A stretch of DNA of 64,000 nt from Pegea sp. RAD2-039 (Eukaryota > Chordata > Thaliacea > Salpida > Salpidae), in the NCBI GenBank assembly GCA_034620365.1, contig JAQGEQ010000170.1:186001-250000 (forward strand), written 5' to 3'. A model generated the notes under the pieces. That model had not been told where the DNA came from, did no database searches, and worked only from the letters and a program-made list of their open reading frames with translations. Positions 1 through 13,300 of the stretch are shown piece by piece. How positions within the stretch are numbered: position 1 is the stretch's first letter; the number at the start of each line of letters is the position of its first letter. Position numbers and translations under genes: made by a program.

Positions 1-1362
1 TTCTATTAGTCGAGGTTAATAAATCAAACTCAGCTCATTTAGTTTATATTTAGTTAAGCAGAAATCCAACTGAAATTGTTGTAATCTTTTTAATTCATAA
101 ATATTTTGCTTCCATAAAATCTCTTTCTCATAAAATTCACTTTTGTTCGATTTCATCTTCCTGTCAAACAAAACAAAAGAAGATTAATGTCGTTGCTGCT
201 ATTTGATGATTTCGAACACATTCTTTATCTGTAGTAATTAGAAAAAGATGTCTATTGATGTATACTTCACTAAATATTTACATCTTTGAAGTAATTTTAT
301 AAGATAGTAATTATTTCCAATTTTATTCATAAACTAGATATAATTCTTGAAAATAATTGTTCAATAAAATTTGCTTACAAAAAGAAGTAAGAATCTTAAA
401 AACTTTCAATTCATTCGATAATGTTAAAAGTAAATAGAAACTTGTTAAAGGATTACACTAATGATGTAGTTTAGAGACATTAACTGACAAGGTAGAGGTT
501 ATAAAACAGAATTTTTCAATGTTTATCCAAAATTAAAAGTATCTTTGTACATCATTAAAAAATTAATTAATAATTATACGACATTTATGTGTTTGTTTTA
601 ACAATTTGTAACATGCAAACATAAGCCTGTACGAACGACTAGTATCGTTATGCTTGATCACTCAAGCGTTTCGAGGTTTCCACACAAAATAAAAACGAAG
701 TGTATGGTTTGTAAAGTTTATTACTAGAATCCGAGTGAAAGTGTTTCAAAGTTTGAGCTAAAATGTTTTCTTTCTAAAAAAGTCAGTTTTAGGTGAATAA
801 TTGGAATTGACTTCAGTTTATAGGTTTTAAGTTAAACGGGAAAGTTTTAAAATGGCTAAAACAAATAATGTAGAGTCTAATCAAAAGTCTAAACTTAATT
901 TTTTTAAATGGTTGAAATGTTCAGACTTTATCTAAAAGTAACTTTATTCAGTTTAAAAGCCAAGTTATTCGTAAATTGCAAGGAATAATTGTTTAAACTA
1001 AGTTTGATTTATTATTCAAAAACATAACTTTCCTTTTACTTCAATCAAATTAAAAGCAAATCCAGTTTCTGAGATTTCATTCTTTTTTATCATAAACAGT
1101 TTTCTTTTAGGGAGTTTTTGATTAATTAATTTAAAAGATTATTATTCTTTGAGAGTTCTTGAACACTCTATAGAAGTGTTTTATTAGAAACGCTGTTTGT
1201 CTTTTGATTGACGATATTTCAATTTGTATTTATATTGCAAATGTCTAAAAGTAATTGTGATAGGCTCATATATTCAAACTAAAATTTACATTCAGAAAGT
1301 GGTTTATATAAAATATGCGAGCAAATATTTTCAATTATCGTTTTCAGGTTACTTAAAGCAAG
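1..1362. other. AT-rich intergenic / 5' flank
   Basis: I see no coding region here. The sequence is AT-rich with many short A and T runs. The only notable site is a pyrimidine-rich tract ending in CAG at 1347, 15 nt before the ATG of the next gene. It could be a 3' splice site of a 5'UTR intron or a spliced-leader trans-splice acceptor. I cannot tell which. Confidence 0.5.
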
Positions 1363-3055
1363 ATGCCAAAACCTCCAACTGATCCTCTAAGGAATGAGAT
1401 CGGAAAATATGAAATAGTTTTATCAGCGCTTCTAACTATTGTGTTGGTTGGCGCGTTGGGATTTATCCGAAGTCCGATTGAAGCCGAGGATCTTTCCTGG
1501 ATTAAAAAAATCGACATCAAAGGAGTTTATTCAGTGAATGAGAAACTTACAAGAGGAAAAAAGTCTGTAAAAGTTGTGATGTAGTAGACATGAATTAGAT
1601 GGAGCATTTGATTGATGAATTCAGGAGGTTTTTGTTGATTTTTTGATGTATTTTCAGTTTGAGTTTACCCGGTCCAGAATGCGTTGTAGAAGATGAAGAC
1701 AAGAATATCTACACCGGGTTGAGAGATGGGAGACTGTTGAAAATATCTCCGGATCTCAATGGAAAGATCGGAGAAGGATTAATCGAAACTTTTTTTGTTC
1801 CCTTTTTTCCTCATTTACCTTCCTCGCATCCGAATGCGAGTCATGGTCGACCTTTAGGTGAGAAGACATTGTTGAAGTCCAATTACATCAACTATTTGAT
1901 AAATTATTGATTCCTGAAAGGTTTACGAATCCGCGAGGAGAAGTTGTTTGTGATGGATTCCATATATGGTTTGTACACTGTCCATCTGAAAACAAAAGAA
2001 GTGGAGTTTTTGGTGTCACTGACCGATGTGTACCCTCCTATGAAGCTACCTGATGATTTGGACATTACATCAGATAACAAATTCATCTATTTCACTGATG
2101 CTTGTCAACTCTTCCCTATTCATCTCAGCATATACTCGTTTCTTGAAGGTAAAGAAAACGAAAAAATACTTTAAAAGTTGGAATTGAGAAATGGAATTTG
2201 TTGAAGGTAAATGCACAGGTCGACTTTTTCGTTACGAGATTAGTACAAAGAAGATCGAGACTTTAGTAGAGAGTTTGTGTTTTGCAAACGGTGTTCAATT
2301 AAGTAGAGATGAGAAGATGTTGGTACTTGCTGAGTCCCTGCCCAGACGTATCAGTTACTTCAATGTAAACAACTTCAGTATGAAAAGTCAAGTATCTTTG
2401 CCAAGTAATTAATCATTTTAAGATTTTCTTTACTTTTCTGATATCAATCACAATAAGGATTTATCTTCTGACAGAAATTTGTAGAAAATTAATTGAAGTT
2501 TTTACTTTAAAAGTTTTGATTTGTTGTATATACAAGTAAATTGAGAAAACTTTATATTATGACAGAGATGTTGAATAAATTGTATTTCAGAAATCAATAT
2601 CTAAAAAAAAACTTTTTCTTTCAGCTTTACCTGATAACATCCGAATTAATAAAAGAGGAAATTATTGGGTCGGATCAAGTACACCCTATGATGACATCTT
2701 GTTGTTTTTATTTTCAAAACCTCTACTAAGAAAGATAATGAGTGGATTGATTCCAATTTCAACAATCATGTAAGCTTCGAGATCACCAATTAGTTTCTTC
2801 TTTCAATTTTATAATTAAAATATTATATATTTATAAATTGAAATAATTTTTTTTATAAATTTTAGAAATCATATTCCGAAACAACACTCTGTGTTACTAG
2901 AGTTGAATGATAAGGGCAAAGTTCTTCAGAGTTTGCACGACCCTCATGCCTCATTAGTTGAAGGAATCTCACATGGTAGTGACCTCTCCGACGGAAGAAT
3001 AGTTTTGGGAAGTTATATGGGAGATAGATTAGCTTTTGCTGATTACAATGATTAA
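1363..3055 (+). CDS. APMAP: APMAP-like (strictosidine synthase-like) beta-propeller protein
   Basis: Type II membrane protein of the adipocyte plasma membrane-associated / strictosidine-synthase-like family, a calcium-dependent lactonase/arylesterase-like six-blade propeller. Exons: 1363 to 1562 or 1580 (two phase-compatible donors), 1658-1857, 1921-2148, 2207-2404, 2625-2769, 2866-3055; all phases agree and give about 386-392 aa (human about 416). A short cytosolic N-terminus precedes a hydrophobic anchor (LSALLTIVLVGALGF) and the family motif SPIEAEDLSW. Recognisable family blocks follow: GPECVVEDEDKNIYTGLRDG, SHGRPLGLR, LPDDLDITSDNKFIYFTDA, ANGVQLSRDEKMLVLAES, LPDNIRINKRGNYWVG and a final blade ending LGSYMGDRLAFADYND. 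I see no frame break. Introns are short (58-215 nt, the first slightly under 100). Intron 2149-2206 is flanked by an 11-bp direct repeat. The exact end of exon 1 is uncertain. Confidence 0.86.
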
Positions 3056-3160
3056 AATACTGAAAGATTTTAACAAATTATTTTCACTTTTGCGGATGGT
3101 CAAGTTTCTTTTTCAACTCGTGATGATGTTTTCGGGGAAAGTTCTGTGATTATCGAACCA

Positions 3161-3166
3161 AATAAA
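3161..3166 (+). terminator. Possible poly(A) signal of the APMAP-like gene
   Basis: AATAAA lies 105 nt after the stop codon of the propeller gene. Other A-rich hexamers occur nearby because the region is AT-rich, so this one is only the most proximal candidate. Confidence 0.4.
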
Positions 3167-6100
3167 TTCCTTTTAATTTCGAGAATTTTACATTTGTTTT
3201 TTGTATGAAATGATAAGGCTGATTAATTGTAAATATCTCAATTTGTTGTTCAACTGATGAGAAACAGTTATTTGCAATTTTGTTTCATCTTTTAGTTTTT
3301 AAAAACTTGAAAAATAAAAACTTGTTAAATAATCTCCCCAAAAAAATTGCTGTGGTTTTGAATATTTTTATCACCATAATTGTTTGTTAAATACTACTTG
3401 TACACATTTCAATAAACACATTTCTTGTTGGTAATTATCAAAATTCTTATCTCTACAAGCAATTTGTCTTAATTAAACTGTGGTTTTATGTTTTTAGCAA
3501 ATTTACTTGAAAGCTTTTATTGGCAATACTTACTTATATATTTGAAGCAGCAGAAAATTTTTTAAAAAACTCAGCAAAATAAACTGAAAGTTTTTTATAA
3601 CCGCCTTAGGGTTGATTTAAAACATTTTTTGAAATCAAAATAATTCTTGATAAAAATGAAACAACATCACTTTCTGGATTCAGAGATCTTACAAAGATTA
3701 TTTTAGATGGAAGGTAAACTTTATTTAATTTATGATGCTGTATAATTAAGGAACTTTAGTTTTGTTGTATGGATTGCAACTATAAATAAAGATATTTTAT
3801 TTGGTGTGACAGTTTTCATGATTGCGCTGTTTAATTACAAACTTTTGTAATCGATAAATATTGAAATAAATATAATTCCACTCAATTTACTTGATAAAAT
3901 CATTCAGATAACTAAAGTTGTTTCTAAAAATACAGAAAAATGTGTGTCTTATATGACAACATGTGGAAGATCTTATTCATGATCTTATTAAGAATACAAA
4001 TAGGGTTCTTCACAGGAAAATATATAACGAAGAAAGCTTGATAGAAATATGGCTTGTAGTATCTCATCTTGTATTTTGTGATTTATATTAAAAACTCAAA
4101 TTATAGGTACTTTAAACAGTAAGTTTAGAATAAAAAAATTCAAAAGAGACAAAAATGGTCATCAACAATAAATGGATGGACACTAAGTTAGAGACTATTT
4201 ATAGCAACTATAAAGTACCTATAATAAATAATTTTTTTAATGAGAATTATTTAGTTTTGATATTTTAGGTTATTATATCTGCTATTCTTTATAGAAAGTG
4301 ATATTTTTGAATCAATTAAAAATGACTAATATTTAGATTAACAAACAACATTTGTGAACATTTTTAACAAATATTTTTGGACCTATTTCAAAGTCATCTC
4401 AATTAACACATGAACAAAATTCAGTTAAATTTGTTCACTTACACTTAGCATAAAAGCAAATTGACTGATATTTAAAAAGTATGTCGACAAATTTACATGT
4501 ATGATAAAAATGATAGTATTTTGTTAACTAAGTTATGCTACATTTAAGTCGGTATGATATAAATAGAAACCAGTGCCGCATCGCTCTAAGCCATCTGACA
4601 AAGTGAAACTGGTTAACCATAATCTCTTAACAGTAATATAAAGCTCTGCTGCTCTGTCCGTGTGATTATCAAAATCGGGTCATCTTCTGTTTCCCATTAC
4701 ATAAGATGTCATTTTTGTTATTCTTTAAGTAATTTTAAGACCTAATTGGTTTAATCAAACATCTTACTACACAAGCAAAATAAAGTTTGTAGTTTATATA
4801 AAACCAATTCAACAATCTATAAAATTTGTTAAGTTGACTTGAAGTCCAAATAATTAGTAAACTATAAACTTTTTTATAAACCTCTAAACTATTAAAAATC
4901 AAAGAGATTAAAATCATCGAGTATAAAGATCTTGATCTTCTCAGAAATGAGTTAAAATTAGATATATTAAAATTAATTTTACTAAACTTAATGAAAGTAT
5001 TTATGTTTAGGTTATTATCGTTTTCTATTTTACTTTTGTTTCAAAGTGTTCAAATAGTCCAATCACTTTTAGTTGTATCAATTTGATTTTGGTTTGTGAA
5101 ATACAATCATGCTTTGGCTTATGTTGTATCAACCATCAAGTTTTGCCCGGATAGTAATAGTTTACAAATCACAAAAGCTTTACAAGAAGTTTTACAACAC
5201 ATTTAACCTAGTTTATATCATTTAACCTATTTAACTTAATCTAATTTTTTTAATTTATTTCAGTAGAAAAATACTCTTAAGATCAATCACAATTGTACTT
5301 TCTTTAATGTTTTTACAAATCAAATTATACTAATAATCTATTGCCTATAGAAAGTACTACATTTCATAAATTTATCAAATGTTGAACTACAAAAATTAGC
5401 ATCAGTATATTAATTTTTTAAAGAGACTTTTATTACAAGTTACTGAGCGTAAAGTTGCTTTAAAAATAATTGATTGAGAAGTCTTTATATATCATTTACA
5501 ACATGCCCAGCTAAATAAATGTACTCCAATAAGTAATTTAAGTGAGATTTTCACTGAATTTACTGGATCATTAGCTGCAGACCTTAAAAATTAGACTAGC
5601 TATGTATATATCACATTTGAGCTGTATGAATTCATTAACTAATCTATTATTTAAAGCTCTTTTAGTTATTCAACCAGAAAATGATGTTTCTAAAAAGTCT
5701 CCAAACCATTTTCGGGCATTTGAAGTTTGTATAAAGTAGTAATTGAAAAGTGTAGCTTAATGTAAACTTAATTATTAATAAAGAAGGTAAAGCACTCTCT
5801 TACAAATCTACAATTATTTTAGAAATTAATAAATCTTTCTTTTCAATCTTAACACAAAAGCTCTTTAAGTTTTAACTCATAAAAAATAAATTTCTCTAAC
5901 CAAATTGTACATAAATTTTGTTCTAAATGCATGCATGCTCTAGAAAGGAAATAATTTTCTTTACTGTTCCATTTATATTAATAATATTTTCAATTGAGAA
6001 CGATTAGATGCAATATTTTATCATCTTTTCAGAATGTTAACTTTTGTGATTATTTTTCCACTTTTTCTGCTTCATTGCTTTTATGAGAACTTCACATTCT

Positions 6101-6269
6101 AAAAAGTAAAATTTACAGAAACTGGTTTATCTTGTCATTCAATTTTTATTATAAATAAAATTTTATGTATTTTAACTTATAAATTTGAGATGTTTTATGT
6201 GATATCGACTTTATCTCATAATTTCAACTTTAAAAATACAATTCTTGATTTAAAATAACTTATAAGATC

Positions 6270-6312
6270 TGATTGTTATCAAGATCATTATCATGATTGT
6301 TATCAAGATCAT
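6270..6312. repeat. Two-copy direct repeat, 24-bp period
   Basis: The word TGATTGTTATCAAGATCAT occurs at 6270-6288 and again at 6294-6312. It lies in non-coding AT-rich sequence and no function is apparent. Confidence 0.7.
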
Positions 6313-7304
6313 CGCCACTTAAAGACTTTAATTTTATCTATTTTTGAAAGCAGACAATTATGAAAAAATAACTTTTAGTTGAGTTTAACTTCAACTTATT
6401 ATTGCTTTTATATTAAATGTAGCGTTAATGAGTTGGCTGATAGTTTTTAATTTTTTTAATTTCTTCCATGCTTGTCATTTAAGTCTGATATCTTTCTAGA
6501 ATATTTTATAAAGATTCAAGGACAAGTTTATTCATCTTGAAAGTTGTTTGGTTTCTGAACTAAATCTTTGTTATTTTAATTTTCTTCTTTTTGATATTAA
6601 ATAGTTAATTTATGCATTTATTTTTATTCATGAATAAAATTATTTGTTTTTAAAAAGTCAAACTCCTTGTGATAATTTTTCTTGTGTTTTGAGATATTAA
6701 TTTTTAGCTAACAATACCTTTGTATTTTAAAGGAAATGTTTGATATTTCTGCAGTAGATTTACTTGCTAAGTTTTCATTTTTCTTGTCAACAAGTAATTG
6801 TTATAAATCAGTTTTAGATTTGATTGTCATAAAGCATTTTTAAGAAATTTAGTTTAGTGTTTCTTGGTTAATATATTTGAAATATGGCTTCAATATTGGG
6901 TTTTTATATTCTTTAAATTTAATAAAACAAACTTGTGATAAGACTTGTTATTTTTACTAATTATTGAACTGTTTTTGAACTTTTTGTAATGTTTTCAATG
7001 AACAGTTGTCATGTTTCACCTTAACATGATTGTAATTTGTTTTTAAGATAAATTAATTATATTTTTTCTGTTTTGAATTAACTAATTTAATCATGAAATG
7101 AGTTGAATGAATATAAGAGGTTAATTTATATAAGAATAAACTTACTTATTTTAAAAACTTAGTTTATAACAAATGAGAATTTAATCTAAAAAAATGTTTA
7201 ATATCTTTATGAGTTAAGAAATTTTTTTCTGAAATTTGTGCAGTTTTTTAACTACTTCTTGTTCTGTATAAAGATTAAAAGTTTTGTTTTGTATTTGGTT
7301 GATT

Positions 7305-10300
7305 ATGGAGTGCTTAGAAATGAATTCTCAATGTAAGCTTGAACTTGATCTTCTTTCTGATGAATTGTTTGATGCTCAAGTTCAAACAGTTGTGTCAGAA
7401 TCTGATAGCTCTAAGTTCAATCAAATAACTAAAGATAATGAAATAAGTATCAAGGTAAAGTGAGCTATTAAAATATTTATAAAATCAACAAGAATAAATA
7501 TTTATTTTATTTGTTTTTGTTTATTTCTTTTAAAAATTATCTCAAATTTTTGTTATTTTAAAATCTCTTTCAGACAACTACTCACGGTAAGCTGGTTTAT
7601 ACTAAAATCTGTTCAAACCCACCTTCCCCCTTGTTATTATGTAAAGTTAAGCATCAAGTAAGTTTCAATCTTCTGTGTTTTGTGAATCAACAAGACTCCT
7701 GAAAATATTTAAATTTTCAAAGAAAATGTCCAACTATCTCATATATGTTGTTTGTCAATTGACTTTCTTGTTTAGATGTTTGAGAAGAAGCAATGTGAAA
7801 TTGTAGAGAAGTTGTTACAGAAAAGTGATGAGTCACCAATCAACAAATCTTATGATGATCAAGTCAATATGATCTCAACAGTCAGTTCATCTTTCTACTC
7901 TGTTTTTTGAGATTAAATATTTGCCCTACATCATCAAACCAACTTGTGTTGTAGGCTTTGCAACTTGGTTTGTCAAGCATCAACTGCATCATCAAAAATG
8001 CATCTGAGACACATGAAGATCTGTGTTGTCAGGTTCTTCATCAACTCCTGAGAGTCTTACAAGATAAAAAACTTGGTGGATTGTCTGATGAATCAGATAA
8101 TTCCTTGCTAGGTTTGTTCAGTTGTTGTTTCAAAACTGATCAACTATTAATCTACTTCACAGAGTCATTATATGAAAGCTTGTTTAGTTTGGCAACTAGA
8201 ACCGATATAGACTCGATGCCTGTACCAGCTTGTGATATTAGTGAGTCATCACTACCTTGTAGTAAGCCAATACCCTGTCCTCAACCAGACCAACACTCTT
8301 TTGGTATTATATGAGTTTTTATGAACACGTGATCAGCTATTTGTTTTAATTTCTCTATATTTCTTTTCAGTTGATAATGATGTTACATCATTAGCTTGTG
8401 CTTGTTTGGTTAGCTTGGTATTGGCGTGGGGGAACGCTGCAAAGCTAATTGCGGTTGCAACTTCTTTTATTGCCGATTGCTCCACACAAAAAGTTCCTCT
8501 TTACTTTAAGGTTCTGCTCTTATGCTAATTACAATTATCACGTGACAAATTTATCTTTTTGCTTAAAGGTCCCTAATTTATTGGTAGTTTTTCAACGGAG
8601 TTTAATGGGAGTTCTCATCGGATCTACTAAGTTACCTACTTTGATGAAGATTGGGCTTTCTGGATCGGACAAAGCGAAATACTGGTGCCATAACTTACAA
8701 GGTACTAAACTACTTCAATTAAAAGCTTTTGGTGATAATTGAAAGTTGTTTCGAAGACAACGATCTTATTTCAATGACTTCTGACGGACCTCACATCTAT
8801 TTCTTGGATAGTCGTTTCAATTTGTACAAAGTTGGGACTGGTTACGGGTCCACTGTCCAAGGTTCACTCTACGCTCAACGACTAGTCGATATATCTTCAC
8901 ACAAGCCATCACAACTACTCTACTGCCAGGTAACCAATCGCGATTTTCATCACCATGTCGACCGATTAGTTTATAGAACAAACTTTTCTTGTCCACTTGT
9001 GACCACCTTCTCTACCACGTGGACATTTCCAGCTTGCAATATCATTTGGTGTCCGACTTGTCCAATTTTCAACCATGTCAGTGGTTTTGTGACCACGATC
9101 TTTTTTACTCTATCCGATGCACACAAGTGAGTCTTTGATCTTGATCCTAATCTTCATCTCTTCCCTAATCTTCTTTTTTTCAACAGAAGAAGGTGACAAT
9201 TGATTCGTTCAAAATCACCGAAAATGGTCTGGACTTCAAACTGGAGTCCATCCAAATCTCGCCAATGGAAACTCATTTTGTGACCATGGGGAAGATTGAA
9301 TTGCCCATTCATAAATATCGCGGTAAGCAATCCCAAAACGCCCCACATGTGCCTCAAACCTCTTGTACAGGTGTAGAAGCGACCACTAACCAACTGGTCC
9401 AGATGGTTTGGACAGAACACTTCGCGCTTTCACTCGATTCTAACGGGAGAGTTTATTACTCTGGTCGAAGCTCGAAGATCGGAGTGATTCGAGTCAGTTT
9501 ACTCACTACCGCCACTTGGTGGTGATCTTTATCGTTCTTCTGTAGAACGACAACTTGAAGTTTGTTAAAGAACCGCGCCTGCTTCCAATCAGCAACTTCC
9601 CGCGTATCACCAGCATCTATGGATCTGATGGAGGGGACTTTGCAATCTTGCTCTCTCATGATGGCGGAGCGTATTTTGTTGGAACCTCAAAACGAGGTGA
9701 AGATGGAATTAAAGGTGATTAGTTGCTAGGTGATCACATCAGATGATGATGTCCGTTTCAGTGGTCCACAGTAAACAACCAGCCCTGCCACAAATGCCCA
9801 AGAAGATAACTGCCATGGATGGCAAATTTGTGACCAAGGCCAGCTGTAACTCTGGGACTAGTGCCCTGGTCACGTCCAAGGGCGAGTTGTACTTGTTTGG
9901 CAAGGACAGTTCACATACAAACAAGGAAGGGTATGTGTGGCCTCTGGAGGATCAATTTGTGGTGGACGTGGCCCTGGGCAAAGCACATGTGGTTGTTTTA
10001 ACTCGAGAAGGTCATGTATGGACTGCAGGAGTCAATTACAAGGGACAATGTGGTCGCGATGAAAGCGCTGCAACTTTCAAGCAATCAGCTGATGGTAAAC
10101 TCGCGTTTATGACGTCATCGTCAAATAATTGAACTCTTCTTTACTTCTAGCAGTTGATCAGGGTCCTGAAGCATCCTCTTCAAAGATCCAATCATCACTT
10201 AATCAATCAGGGACATCGGTGATGGTGGACGGAGGTCCAGATGAAGTTCCAATCTGCTCTTTCAAGAAGCATCAGTTTGCAAAGGGCCATTGTACCATTT

Positions 10301-13300
10301 GTGTCTTGTGTGGAAGTTGCACCGGATACGGAAGCTCTTGTGTCAATGCTGGTAACCAACAGAAGAAGGAAGGGAGATCGTGAGTGATAGCGCCATCTAG
10401 TGTCATCTTCTCGCATGTCATTTATCTGTAGATTATGTGGATGTGGATTCGGATGTTCCGGGTGTTCTCAATGTGGTTGCTGTCGTGTTTGTGTTGAAGA
10501 AGCTAATTGGTTAGAAAGTCGTGAAGTTGAAGATGATGAACCACCCCCCGCTCGTGCAGGTGATCACGTGTTGATGACGTCATCATTGGTAATGACGTCA
10601 TTCGCTCATAATAGATTTCCCGGCTGTTCACTTGAACGACGCCATCAACGATTTTTATCACCCGTTCGTCAATGATCCTTACGTGATCCCTGGCATTGAT
10701 ATGATCATACGTAATAACGTGGGAGTCCTTCAGCGACTCGAAAATCCCGCCAAGAAGACGCCCAAGAAAGCGACTGATGACGTCATCAAGATAAACAATG
10801 GAATGTCTGATCTTTCCTCACATGTCAATCTCCTCGCTTTTAAAAAGATCAGTTTTGGTGATAATGACGTCACTGCGATCAAGGTTGGTTTATGATGACG
10901 TCAAAGAAGCGATATGACGTGATGTTTCCAGATCAGCTGTGGATCTCATCATACAGTCGTGTTGATGGAAAACGGTCACGTGTTCGCCTTCGGGCGTAAC
11001 TCCCAGGGACAACTGGGCATTGGGTCGAAGCAAAAGTTTGTGTAAGATGACGTCATCAGCGCGATGTGACGTGCATTGAGTTATTGTGTTGATCAGGGTG
11101 ACCCCGACGAGGATAGAACTGGACCAGAAAGTTGTGGACATTGCCACAGGAGCCTACCACACGTTGTTGCTGTCTGAAGAGGGTTTGTGTTTTGGTTGTG
11201 GTTCTAACAAGGTTGGTTTCGTTGTTACTGGTTGCCATGGTTACGATGTCTATGGTGTTATAGATGGGTCAGATTCATGAAAATAAGAAGAAAGATTTAA
11301 TTAAAAAGCCAACACTAGTTGTCGCTAGTCAACGCCAATCATCAAGCGGGAAAATTCCTCATATAACTCATATATATGCTTCACATTCACTTACACTCAT
11401 CAAATATGAAGAAGTAAGTGACGTCATCAGTGTGTGACGTCATCAGTGTGTGACGTCATCAGTGTGTAACGTCATCAGTGTGTAACGTCATCAGTGTGTG
11501 ACGTCATCAGTGTGTGACGTTTTATGTCTTTTAGGTGTTACTAAATAAAGAGAATGGATCAAAGCTACGAGCGTTCGGTTGTTATGGAAACATCGGAATT
11601 CTTTACCGACCTCTGCATGCTACTGATCAGGTTTGTATCTTCTTCCTGATCTTCACATTTGATCTTTCTGCTGATATTGATCTTCTTTAGACACGCCTTG
11701 ACGAGTTGTTGCTAGTTGACAAACAAACGCGCGAATTTCGACGTCAAAACGCGCCTCAGTCATTTTTAGATTTTGAAGCTGAACTTTTCTGTTATGATCA
11801 TGTTTATGGCATCTTTCACGGGTTTGTGACGTCATTAGCAGTGACGTCATCAGAGCTTTAAGATGTTATTTGCAGATGCAGCCGACAATATGGTCGTGTC
11901 AAATCGATGTTGCCACAAGCGACGCTCTTCAAATCGACGCGAAAAAATCCGTTTTCACCTGAGGTCAGCCTTGCTATTTGTTACACTACTGTCCACCATC
12001 TACTGTCCACCAACTACCACCTACTGTCCACCATACTACCTACCGTCCATCACCTACTGTCCACCATCTACTGTCCACCATCTACTGTCCACCATCTACA
12101 ACTACCGTCCACCATCTGTCCACTGTCCACCAAATACTGCCCACCACCTACTGTCCACCACCTACTGTCCACCTACCGTCCACCACCTACCGTCCACCAA
12201 CTACTGTCCATCACCTACTGTCCACCACCTACTGTCCACCAACTACCGTCCATCACCTACTGTCCACCACCTACTGTCCACCAACTACCGTCTATCAACC
12301 ACTGTCCACCAACTACTGTCCATCACCTACTGTCCACCAACTACTGTCCACCAACTACCGTCCACCAACTACTGTCCACCAACTACCGTCCACCAACTAC
12401 TGTCCATCACCTACTGTCCACCACCTACTGTCCACCAACTACCGTCCATCACCTACTGTCCACCACCTACTGTCCACCAACTACCGTGTCTATCAACCAC
12501 TGTCCACCAACTACTGTCCATCACCTACTGTCCACCATCTACTGTCCACCAACTACTGTCCACCACTGTCTACTGTCCACCAACTACCGTCCATCACCTA
12601 CTGTCCATCTATCAACCACTGTCCACCAACTACTGTCCATCACCTACTGTCCACCATCTACTGTCCACCAACTACTGTCCACCACCTACTGTCCACCAAC
12701 TACTGTCCATCACCTACTGTCCACCAACCATTGTCTATCAACCACTGTCCACCAAATGCTGTCCGCAAACCACTAATTCTGTCTACTTATTCAGCTTGCT
12801 GTCCCACTCTGCACGGACCAGCTGACCACCAGAACACAAGTTGGCCTTAATTTACTTGCTTGTCTCGACACCATTGTGACAACACCACTTGTGGACAATG
12901 ACCAGCAAACGAAAGTGAACCACAAAACGAGGTGACTTTCTTTGGGTCGCTTTTCCACGCTTCACTGATTTCGACGTTTGTTGTTATTAGCAACCGAACA
13001 GAAAATTACAAATCGCGAAAACTGTCAGCTTACGAATTCACAATTGTTGAAAGATTTCGAAGTAAGTCTCACTTCCTGATCTTTCGTGATCACTTCCTCA
13101 TCTTCTGTGATCTCTAGCTGATCTTTTTTGATCTTTAGAGCTCGGAGGAGGGTGGAGATACTCGCAACATTCACTCGAAGCTATCAGCTTTTCGTGCAGC
13201 AAAGAGGTTCTGTTAGGGGGCGTCGGGGTTTATGGGGGACGAGGCGAGTACCAAGCTAGTGTGTCCTTGTACCAGGACCAAGAGTCTGAAGTGGACAATC

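Larger units (their letters stand above)
3056..7304. other. Long AT-rich intergenic region
   Basis: After the probable 3'UTR of the APMAP-like gene there are about 4 kb of very AT-rich DNA with no convincing exon on either strand. The only structure I note is a 19-bp direct duplication (6270-6288 and 6294-6312). The last few hundred bases presumably hold the promoter and 5'UTR of the PHR ligase gene, but I can place no TATA box or start site. Confidence 0.5.

Noticed and set aside
4735..4917. 60-aa minus-strand frame in the 4-kb intergenic region
   Set aside because: Low-complexity, hydrophobic, AT-driven. No splice sites or family resemblance.
11863..12850. Three overlapping plus-strand reading frames of about 290-320 aa rich in PTVHHLLST
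   Set aside because: They are the three translations of a stop-free 14-bp tandem repeat. Family continuity (SPE then LAVPL) shows the array is an intron.
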